Positions 13,964 through 20,154 of a DNA stretch of 20,154 nucleotides are shown one piece after another (the stretch's first letter is position 1; every line of letters begins with the position of its first letter). The notes beneath the pieces are model-generated. The model worked only from the letters and a program-made list of their open reading frames with translations. It did no database searches and was not told where the DNA came from. This DNA comes from Candidatus Saccharibacteria bacterium UBA2866. Its GTDB lineage: Bacteria; Patescibacteriota; Saccharimonadia; Saccharimonadales; Saccharimonadaceae. The position numbers and the translations under genes are program-made. The stretch spans positions 3,198 through 23,351 of the forward strand of contig DEEY01000010.1 in the NCBI GenBank assembly GCA_002350545.1, given 5' to 3'.

Positions 13964-16900
13964 ACGCAAAACAAAAACAAGCTGTTGAATATTTGGATGG
14001 GCCACTTTTGGTTTTGGCGGGGCCAGGAACTGGTAAAACGCAGCTATTATCTGAAAAAGTAGCTTATATTTTAAAAAATACTGATACAAATCCAGAAAAC
14101 ATCTTGTGTATGACCTTTACGGAGACTGGGGCGCTTAACATGCGTGAAAGGCTAAAGTCAATTATTGGCAAGGATGGTATGAAGGTTAATATTAATACTT
14201 ATCACGCCTTTGGTTCGGATATTTTAGCGCAATATCGCAATTATGCAGATGAATATGATCGGCGTCTGGATGCAGCAATTGATGAAGTGACTCAATATAA
14301 GATTGTGAAATCAATCCAAGACAATTTGAACGGAAGGGATATTTTACGGGGGGATGCGGTAAAAGATATCATTGCGGTAATTTCAGCGGCTAAATCGGCG
14401 GGGCTCACCGCAGATGACCTTGAGGGGGTTGCTGAGCAAAACATAGCGGATTCAAAAGTTTTGTCGGAAACAATTTCGCCGCTTTTGAAAAATATAGTAC
14501 CGAGGGCTTTTCGCGAATCATACGATAAAGCTTACCAGCCGATATATGAAGTATTAAAGAACTACCAGGATGCACGTTTTGATGATTCCTCGCCACGTTT
14601 TGAACGAATAATCTCGTTACTCGCGAGGGATTTGAAGGATGCAGTTTTAGAAGCGGAAGGTACGGAAAAGATTAAACCTTTGTCAGCGTGGAAAGATAAA
14701 TATTTTGAGAAGGATAATAAGGGGGATTATCGATTGAAAGACATTGTGGCGAATAAAAAACTGCTAAGTCTTGCTAACGTAATGAAAAAATATGATACAT
14801 ATCTTCAGGAAAACGGGTTATTTGATTTTGATGATATGATTGAAGAAGCGGTGCGGGTTTTGAAGACTGATGCTGGGTTTAAAGCGACATTGTCGGAACG
14901 CTATCAGTTTATCATGCTTGATGAGTTTCAGGATACGAACCCGTCACAGTTTGCGATTATTAAGGAACTAACTGATTACGAAAAGCCTTTGATTATGGCG
15001 GTAGGAGATGATGATCAAGCGATTTACGAATTTCAGGGGGCGCTTAGTACAAATTTGACGGATTTTCAGGCGCATTATGGAGCTGAAGTGATTGCTTTAG
15101 TAGAGAATTATAGGAGCACTCAGGAAGTTTTGGATTTTGCACACGAGATAATTAAGCAAGCACCAGACAGGTTCGCGGATAAAGAGCTGATAGCGCATAA
15201 AGAAAACCCCAAAAAATCGCAGATTTTCCGGCATGAGTTTTTAACTTCTGATATGGAATATGGTTTTGTAGCGGAGGAGATTGCTCGGTTGATAAAATCT
15301 GGGGTGCCGCAAAATGAAATTGCGATTATTTCATATAAAACTAAATATTTCATGCCACTTTTGCCCTATTTAAAAGCTCAACCTACAATAAATGTTGCCT
15401 ACGAAAAAAAGAATGATTTGTTTGAAGATACTAAAATACATGAAATCTTTACGGTAATGCGGCTGATTTATGAAATTGCCAATAACCAACGGGTTACAGT
15501 ACCAGTTTTAGAGGTTTTTACTTATACTTGGCTAGGTTTACCAGTAGTAGAAATGATTAAGATTGTTGACCTCGCAAAACGCGAAAAAAGGTCGGTATTT
15601 GACGTAATGAGCGCCTGTGAAAATGCCGAAATTAAAGAGGTAGTTGAGTGGTTTTCGGAAATGGTTGCAAAATCGTTTAATGAACCTTTGGAGGTGATGC
15701 TGGGATATTTGCTAGAGCGAATGAAGGTTAGTGAACTGGATGACTATGAAAGATTTAAGCTATACGAGAATTTAGCAGCCTTAACTGGTAGACTTAAAAG
15801 GCATTTTGGAGATAAAAGTTTACGATTAAGTGATTTGATTCAGATGCTAGATGACTACGAGGCGGCAGATATGCCATTAACGGTCAATTCACCGTATAGA
15901 GAAGCTGAGGAGGCTGTTTCAGTGTTGTCAGCGCATAAAGCAAAAGGTTTAGAGTTTTCGTATGTGTTTATTATAGCAGCTGATCATACGGCATGGGGTA
16001 AAGGAAAAGGCAATAATAATATGCTGAGTTTACCGAAAAACTTAGCACAGATTCGGCATACTGGCACGACGGATGGTGAAAAACTAAGGATTTTATATGT
16101 GGCTTTAACGCGGGCAAAGCAGGGCCTATATATTACTAATTCCTTGCGCGATTTTAATGGTAAAAGCCCAGATAGATTAGAATACCTGGATGAGTATGCG
16201 GAGGGAGATAAGGTGATTTCTTCGTTTTTGCCTGACAGGGAAGTAAAACTACATTATGAAGCGAGCGCCTATGAATTTGCCGAAAATAACTTAAAAAACT
16301 GGCTAAAACCATATATCCATCCCACTCCAGACCTCAGATTAATATACCAGGAACGTGCGAAAAGATGGCGGATGTCGGCTTCGGCTCTCACGGCGTTTAT
16401 TGATATTGTTTATGCTGGCCCAGAAGCATTTTTTAAGAGTTATATCTTGCAGGCGCCACGCGAGCCGGAAACTGAGGCTTTGGCTTATGGTGATTTAGTG
16501 CATCAAACTTTTGAGCGAGTGACAAATGGTGGCATTTCGGATGAAGAAGCAATTGAATATTTCTTGTCAGAACTGGAGCAGAAAGATTTACCGATAGAAA
16601 TTGCTGGAAAACTACGCGAACGAGGACCGGCGGATTTGAAAGTGGCTCTTATTACTTTTGGCGAGATTTTACGACAAGGAAAGGCTGAAGTCGATTTGGG
16701 CTCAGAAAAACTATCTATTGAAGGGATTCCGGTAACTGGCAAAATTGACCATATGCTGATTGATGATGATACTAAGACAATCGAGATATATGATTTTAAG
16801 ACTGGGAACTATCATAAAGAAAAATGGCAGTCGCACGCGACATTATATAAATATATGTTGCAGCTGGGATTCTATAAGTTACTTCTTAATAATTCGCCAA

Positions 16901-17166
16901 CCTATGCAAAATATAAAGTAACCAAGGCGCACATTTTGTTTGTAAAACCGGACATAAAAGACGGCGAGGTATATGATAAGATTTATGAGTTTGATAAAGA
17001 GGAAGAACAGACATTACTTGCCTTGATGAAGGCAGTTTATCAGCTAGTTTTGTCACTAGATTTTTTGGACGACCCAGAAATCATGATTAAAGCCGACGAT
17101 AAACTAGGAATTAAGGACATACGTCGTTTTATTGAGCTACTGCTTGCAAAGGCTGATAAAAAATAG
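13954..17166 (+). CDS. UvrD/AddA-type superfamily 1 helicase fused to a RecB-like nuclease
   Basis: An ATP-dependent 3'-5' helicase with a C-terminal exonuclease domain, 1070 residues. Helicase motifs in order: Q motif LNAKQKQAVE (3-12), Walker A AGPGTGKT (22-29, K28), TFTETGA (54-60), DEFQDTN (323-329), GDDDQAIYEFQGA (351-363), NYRST (385-389), VLSAHKAKGLEF (657-668) and LYVALTRAK (714-722). The nuclease region follows: H850 in GDLVHQTFE, D932 in GKIDHM and D947-F-K949 in IYDFKTG, the RecB/AddB/Cas4 PD-(D/E)XK pattern. No separate AddB or RecC gene is seen, so this may be a single-chain end-processing enzyme. The ATG overlaps the end of gpsA by 10 bases, in the rmuC operon. Confidence 0.93.
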   Translation: MGLNAKQKQAVEYLDGPLLVLAGPGTGKTQLLSEKVAYILKNTDTNPENILCMTFTETGALNMRERLKSIIGKDGMKVNINTYHAFGSDILAQYRNYADEYDRRLDAAIDEVTQYKIVKSIQDNLNGRDILRGDAVKDIIAVISAAKSAGLTADDLEGVAEQNIADSKVLSETISPLLKNIVPRAFRESYDKAYQPIYEVLKNYQDARFDDSSPRFERIISLLARDLKDAVLEAEGTEKIKPLSAWKDKYFEKDNKGDYRLKDIVANKKLLSLANVMKKYDTYLQENGLFDFDDMIEEAVRVLKTDAGFKATLSERYQFIMLDEFQDTNPSQFAIIKELTDYEKPLIMAVGDDDQAIYEFQGALSTNLTDFQAHYGAEVIALVENYRSTQEVLDFAHEIIKQAPDRFADKELIAHKENPKKSQIFRHEFLTSDMEYGFVAEEIARLIKSGVPQNEIAIISYKTKYFMPLLPYLKAQPTINVAYEKKNDLFEDTKIHEIFTVMRLIYEIANNQRVTVPVLEVFTYTWLGLPVVEMIKIVDLAKREKRSVFDVMSACENAEIKEVVEWFSEMVAKSFNEPLEVMLGYLLERMKVSELDDYERFKLYENLAALTGRLKRHFGDKSLRLSDLIQMLDDYEAADMPLTVNSPYREAEEAVSVLSAHKAKGLEFSYVFIIAADHTAWGKGKGNNNMLSLPKNLAQIRHTGTTDGEKLRILYVALTRAKQGLYITNSLRDFNGKSPDRLEYLDEYAEGDKVISSFLPDREVKLHYEASAYEFAENNLKNWLKPYIHPTPDLRLIYQERAKRWRMSASALTAFIDIVYAGPEAFFKSYILQAPREPETEALAYGDLVHQTFERVTNGGISDEEAIEYFLSELEQKDLPIEIAGKLRERGPADLKVALITFGEILRQGKAEVDLGSEKLSIEGIPVTGKIDHMLIDDDTKTIEIYDFKTGNYHKEKWQSHATLYKYMLQLGFYKLLLNNSPTYAKYKVTKAHILFVKPDIKDGEVYDKIYEFDKEEEQTLLALMKAVYQLVLSLDFLDDPEIMIKADDKLGIKDIRRFIELLLAKADKK

Positions 17167-17219
17167 TATAGTTTCAATATACGTTACTTTGTCGTACTTT
17201 ATAGAAAGGGGGTGAGAAG

Positions 17220-17342
17220 ATGTCAGTAAGGAAACTTTGGATGAAGCGCGTCCACTCAATCACTTGGAGTTGCCCACGTTGCGGCAGGCCGTTTACTACG
17301 GAAATCCAGCGTGATATCCACATGCTTTCTTGTGGAGCATAG
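17220..17342 (+). CDS. 40-residue C2HC zinc-finger protein
   Basis: A very short gene with a strikingly strong ribosome binding site, AAAGGGGGTGA at 17205-17215, five bases before the ATG. The protein has a basic N-terminus (MSVRKLWMKR) and then C18-x2-C21-x12-H34-x3-C38, with F25 in the hydrophobic position and I29 and I33 further on. This spacing is that of a C2H2/C2HC zinc finger. It lies 53 bases after the helicase-nuclease gene and before a terminator, so it is probably the last gene of that operon. Possible roles are DNA or RNA binding, or a partner of the nuclease. I do not recognise a family. Confidence 0.7.
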   Translation: MSVRKLWMKRVHSITWSCPRCGRPFTTEIQRDIHMLSCGA

Positions 17343-17345
17343 TCC

Positions 17346-17368
17346 GTTATTTCTAGACGTCTAATAAC
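17346..17368 (+). repeat. Hairpin with a perfect palindrome after the zinc-finger gene
   Basis: GTTAT (17346-17350) and ATAAC (17364-17368) enclose the perfect 10-bp palindrome TAGACGTCTA (17354-17363), with a 3-base bulge. It lies between the zinc-finger stop codon and the terminator and could stabilise the mRNA end or bind a dimeric protein. Confidence 0.45.
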
Positions 17369-17371
17369 CCG

Positions 17372-17406
17372 GGCAAGGCTAATAGCTAAAGTCTTGCCAT
17401 TTTTTT
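17372..17406 (+). terminator. Terminator of the rmuC operon
   Basis: GGCAAG (17372-17377) pairs with CTTGCC (17393-17398), extendable by three pairs including G-U, followed by A and seven T. Confidence 0.9.
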
Positions 17407-17411
17407 AATTC

Positions 17412-17422
17412 TGTGATATAAT
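17412..17422 (+). promoter_or_regulatory. Extended -10 promoter of rpmG
   Basis: TGTGATATAAT ends 11 bases before the rpmG ATG, so the leader is about five nt and holds no ribosome binding site. Confidence 0.7.
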
Positions 17423-17433
17423 GATTAGCAGTT

Positions 17434-17643
17434 ATGGCAAAGAAGAATAATACTAAAAGAAAGTTGGTTGGGCTTGTTTCTGAAGAATCAGGTGTCCGAG
17501 CATACTATACTAAGAAAAACACGATGAATACTCCGGATAAGTTGTCTTTGCGCAAATATGATCCGGTTTTACGCAAGCATGTGGTTTTTACTGAAACTAA
17601 AAAGAACTTAGGTAGAAACGAAGTTAAAGAGAAGAAGCGCTAA
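17434..17643 (+). CDS. rpmG: 50S ribosomal protein L33
   Basis: A 69-residue basic protein of the large ribosomal subunit. The core [18 protein letters not shown] (39-56), preceded by NTPDKLS, is the L33 signature. It has no cysteine, so it is the zinc-independent form. It is somewhat longer than the usual 50-55 residues, with an extra basic C-terminal tail ([12 protein letters not shown]). Its leader is nearly absent (about 5 nt after TGTGATATAAT). The stop codon shares three bases with the stop of the convergent GH57 gene, and no terminator hairpin lies between them, so the two transcripts probably overlap at their 3' ends. Confidence 0.93.
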   Translation: MAKKNNTKRKLVGLVSEESGVRAYYTKKNTMNTPDKLSLRKYDPVLRKHVVFTETKKNLGRNEVKEKKR

Positions 17644-18836
17644 GCTTTTCCAATTCTAAACTCTAGGTCTCTCAAGACGTTCATGAAGTACATGAAAGCT
17701 TCATAAGGACTGGCGTAGGCAGAGAAGTAGGCGTGGACGTCGCCGTCGTGCCAGTATTTGGTACACATGGCGTATGGATGATCGGAAGTAGTGAGATGGC
17801 GCCAGTCGGAAATTAGCCGATTATCCTGGGTAGATAGGATTTTTTCGCGGAGGCTGTAGAGTTCTTCCATGGCTGATTTTTGCATTGAATTTGAATTCCA
17901 GGCTGATAAATCGCGTTCGGTATCAGCCCAGGTGATGGTTTCCGGCATGGAAATTCCGTCTTGAGGAGCTTCTAGTTTGGCGGCCTCGGAGACGGTGACG
18001 AATTTGTTTTCGTATTCTGTTAGCCAGTCGGAAATGAGTTGATTCATGAAATCGAAAATACCAGTATCCTTCCACTGATGCTCGCCAAAGGTTTCAAAAT
18101 CCATAAATAGATTAATGAGATTACCACGGAGGCAATCGTCTTTGAGCCAGCTTAAATACTTTGGAACAGTGAGTGGCCATTCGCTCCAGCCTCGGTTACT
18201 GAATCTAAAGGCAATATCATCAGAAAGTCGGTAGTTTTTAAGTAAAAGCTTTAAGTTTTGGCAACCGGCTGGTTTATATACATGATTGGGGCTACGCCAA
18301 TCGAGAATCTTATCCCAACCCTCGGCAAGAATAGTGGTATAGCCTTTAGAATCAGCCCAGTGAGCAAGTTCGTCGTTATAAGCTAGCTCGGTGTTGCGAA
18401 ATACTTGTGGGGTTACGTTAAATAGGCGTTTGATAGCGGTGGCGTGCATAGCTACCTGCTGTTCGAACTCGTCGGTATTATGAAAGAAAGCTAATGAATG
18501 GTAGAAGGTTTCGCCAACGATTTCCACTTGCCCAGTATCTACCATGCGTTTAATTTGTGAAATTAATTCTGGGTCATAAACTTCGGCTTGCTCAAGCCAA
18601 GTGCCGGTGATTGATAAAGAGAATTTAAACTCAGGATGCTTAATTAGATTTGCCTCGAGGAGGTTTAGCATTGGGTGGTAGGATTTTTCAGCAACTTTTT
18701 TAAAGATACGCTCGTTAGATTGACGGCTGTCGAAACTATCGTTGTAATAGTTTGAATCGTTACCAACATCAAAAATTGAGTACTCGCGATAGCGAATCGG
18801 CTGATGGATGTGCAAATATAGACATATCGCGCGCAT
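17640..18836 (-). CDS. GH57-family alpha-glucan hydrolase or transferase
   Basis: A retaining alpha-glucan-active enzyme of glycoside hydrolase family 57. Numbering from the ATG at 18836 (398 residues), conserved regions are LHIHQP (8-13), IVGETFYHS (106-114), RNTELAYND with likely nucleophile E150, and [10 protein letters not shown] with likely acid D246. The length matches the short GH57 forms found in archaea and CPR bacteria. A TTG at 18845 is in frame, but an AAGGGG only one or two bases before it makes it unlikely; the ATG sits 10 bases after that element and one base after the stop of the upstream gene. It is co-transcribed with the GT4 gene, a pairing that suggests glycogen-like alpha-glucan synthesis and trimming. 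No signal peptide. Amylase, 4-alpha-glucanotransferase and branching activity cannot be separated. Confidence 0.9.
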   Translation of the reverse strand: MRAICLYLHIHQPIRYREYSIFDVGNDSNYYNDSFDSRQSNERIFKKVAEKSYHPMLNLLEANLIKHPEFKFSLSITGTWLEQAEVYDPELISQIKRMVDTGQVEIVGETFYHSLAFFHNTDEFEQQVAMHATAIKRLFNVTPQVFRNTELAYNDELAHWADSKGYTTILAEGWDKILDWRSPNHVYKPAGCQNLKLLLKNYRLSDDIAFRFSNRGWSEWPLTVPKYLSWLKDDCLRGNLINLFMDFETFGEHQWKDTGIFDFMNQLISDWLTEYENKFVTVSEAAKLEAPQDGISMPETITWADTERDLSAWNSNSMQKSAMEELYSLREKILSTQDNRLISDWRHLTTSDHPYAMCTKYWHDGDVHAYFSAYASPYEAFMYFMNVLRDLEFRIGKA

Positions 18837-18837
18837 G

Positions 18838-20067
18838 TTAATCAATCCCCTTATGCTTCATAGCTTCATTATATACTTTCAGGCATTTTTTGGCAACTTT
18901 GTCCCAAGAGATTTTATGGTATTCTTTTTTGATATTCTTTTTGAGAGAATTCTTAAGTGCTGGGTTTTCAGCTACCGATAGTATTTCGTCGGCAAGTTTC
19001 TTTTTGTCCCAAAAATCATATTTAAGGGCTGACCAAATGATTTCGGAAACACCAGATTGATTAGCCAGGATTAATACATCGCCGTGATGGGCAGCTTCGA
19101 GAGCGGTTAAGCCAAATGGCTCAGAAATGGAGCTCATCACAAAAATATCAGTTAGAGAATAGATATCACGCAGTTTTTTGCCACGGATAAAGCCAGTAAA
19201 AATGACATTTTTGCTGATGCCCAGATCGGCGGTGAGCTCGATTAGGCTATTTCTTTCTTCGCCATCGCCGGCGAAGATGAAGATTAGTTTATTGTTTTTA
19301 CTAATGGCGAGAGACGCGGCTCTAAGCAAACCTGGTAAGCCCTTTTGGATGGTAAAACGGCCGACAGTGGAGACGATAGTGTAGCCTTGGTCTTTGAGCG
19401 ATTCGATGTATTGGTAGGTTTTATCATTGAAGCTATAATCTTCTACTTCATATGATTCGTCGAGGGAGTTATAAACCACGTCGATTTTGCTAAGGGGAAT
19501 ATGGTATTTTTCATGGATGATACGTTTGGTGGTTTCAGAAACGGCGATGATACGATCGGCTTGCATGAGACCTTCGTATTCGACTTCGTGAATCAAAGGA
19601 TTGCCAACGTGCATACCGGCACGGTCGAATTCAGTAGCGTGAACGTGGGCAATTAGGGGGACATTAAACTCTTTTTTGGCCATAATGCCGGCTTCGTAGG
19701 TGAGCCAGTCATGAGCATGGATGACGTCGGGTTTTTCGTTAGTTAATAGGTATTTTTCTACATAGTTGCAGTATTCTTGTTGGACTTCACGGATGGAAAC
19801 TAGGTTTTCGTCTTTGAGATCTGGAATTATTTCGTCGAATAGATGGGCAGTCGTGTAGGCGCCACCACCGTAACGATGAATTGGGTCTAAATTGGTGGCG
19901 TTTAGAACGTGCATAAATTTAGTGTTGGGATGCTTAGCTTGGTAGGGAACAACAAAATCAATGTCGGCGCCTTGATTTGACAAAGCTTTTGCCATGTTAA
20001 AACAAGCTACACCGAGACCACCGCTGTTATGTGGCGGTAATTCCCAACCGAGCATTAAGATCTTCAC
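18838..20067 (-). CDS. GT4-family glycosyltransferase, glycogen synthase-like
   Basis: A GT-B-fold retaining glycosyltransferase of 409 residues, likely making alpha-glucan from a nucleotide sugar. The N-terminal domain has GGLGVA (16-21) at the acceptor/donor loop and HAHD (117-120). The C-terminal domain has GRFTIQKG (236-243, R237 and K242), FAGDGEE (265-271) and the E-x7-E motif EPFGLTALE (E316, E324). GGLG near the start and the GH57 partner favour glycogen or maltosaccharide synthesis over cell-wall transfer. The start is GTG at 20067, exactly seven bases past TATGGTAAAAT and without a ribosome binding site, so translation is probably leaderless. Confidence 0.9.
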   Translation of the reverse strand: MKILMLGWELPPHNSGGLGVACFNMAKALSNQGADIDFVVPYQAKHPNTKFMHVLNATNLDPIHRYGGGAYTTAHLFDEIIPDLKDENLVSIREVQQEYCNYVEKYLLTNEKPDVIHAHDWLTYEAGIMAKKEFNVPLIAHVHATEFDRAGMHVGNPLIHEVEYEGLMQADRIIAVSETTKRIIHEKYHIPLSKIDVVYNSLDESYEVEDYSFNDKTYQYIESLKDQGYTIVSTVGRFTIQKGLPGLLRAASLAISKNNKLIFIFAGDGEERNSLIELTADLGISKNVIFTGFIRGKKLRDIYSLTDIFVMSSISEPFGLTALEAAHHGDVLILANQSGVSEIIWSALKYDFWDKKKLADEILSVAENPALKNSLKKNIKKEYHKISWDKVAKKCLKVYNEAMKHKGID

Positions 20068-20073
20068 AATACC

Positions 20074-20084
20074 ATTTTACCATA
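20074..20084 (-). promoter_or_regulatory. Extended -10 promoter of the GT4-GH57 operon
   Basis: On the minus strand it reads TATGGTAAAAT, identical to the element before the CDF transporter. Its expected start coincides with the GTG at 20067. Confidence 0.7.
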
Positions 20085-20107
20085 AAAACTATGAAATGTG
20101 GGAGGAA

Positions 20108-20118
20108 TGTGGTAAAAT
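20108..20118 (+). promoter_or_regulatory. Extended -10 promoter of the tRNA at the right edge
   Basis: TGTGGTAAAAT, whose expected start is about ten bases before the tRNA 5' end. Confidence 0.6.
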
Positions 20119-20134
20119 TGAAGCAGTACTTTGT

Positions 20135-20154
20135 AGGGGTATAGCTCAGTTGGT
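20135..20154 (+). tRNA. tRNA gene, 5' end only (cut by the window edge)
   Basis: Acceptor strand AGGGGTA, then T8-A9 and the D arm GCTCAGTTGGT, the standard bacterial tRNA start. The anticodon lies outside the window, so the amino acid cannot be named. Confidence 0.85.

Noticed and set aside
18837..18845. TTG start for the GH57 gene
   Set aside because: The AAGGGG element lies only one or two bases before it; the ATG at 18836 is better placed and leaves all family motifs intact.
1..20154. CRISPR array, insertion sequence or alternative genetic code
   Set aside because: No regularly spaced repeats, no transposase or terminal inverted repeats, and all genes read through without in-frame TGA.

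Overview
The window looks like a small, AT-leaning bacterial chromosome of the Patescibacteria/CPR type, most likely Saccharibacteria. This is an inference from gene content (adjacent GH57 and GT4 genes, a DUF5684 membrane protein, rubrerythrin, RmuC, a single-chain helicase-nuclease, short versions of common enzymes), not from a marker phylogeny. Genes read cleanly with the standard code and CCA is encoded in the tRNA. Promoters are dominated by an extended -10 of the form TRTGNTAWAAT, and several genes start 6-7 bases after it, so their mRNAs are probably leaderless.

Region 1 (1-7838) looks like an integrated genomic island. On the minus strand runs a type I restriction-modification operon in the order hsdM, hsdS, an unknown two-helix membrane protein, hsdR (cut by the left window edge), with the genes overlapping by 1-4 bases. 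Divergent from it, on the plus strand, are a control region with a near-consensus promoter, a terminator/antiterminator-like set of hairpins and a perfect 16-bp palindrome, then a 97-residue protein of unknown function and a tyrosine recombinase with all its catalytic residues. Past the recombinase terminator there is a 150-bp stretch of stem-loops that ends in the 3' half of a tRNA-Thr(GGU) gene, from the anticodon loop to CCA. No 5' half is present. This is what an attachment site left by integration into a tRNA gene looks like, so the intact tRNA should lie left of this window on the plus strand.

Region 2 (7839-12002) is backbone: a short GH13-family enzyme, a cation diffusion facilitator with a His-rich tail instead of its usual cytoplasmic domain, an SDR oxidoreductase followed by rubrerythrin, a DUF5684 membrane protein, and tRNA-Thr(UGU). 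The 3' end of that tRNA is duplicated 81 bp downstream, together with a terminator hairpin.

Region 3 (12003-17406) is a tightly packed plus-strand operon: rmuC, a short gpsA, a 1070-residue UvrD/AddA-like helicase fused to a RecB-type nuclease domain, and a 40-residue C2HC zinc-finger protein with a very strong ribosome binding site, closed by a terminator.

Region 4 (17407-20154) holds rpmG (ribosomal protein L33) converging on a GH57 and GT4 alpha-glucan pair on the minus strand, and the first 20 bases of another tRNA at the right edge. With the GH13 gene, this points to alpha-glucan or trehalose-type storage metabolism.
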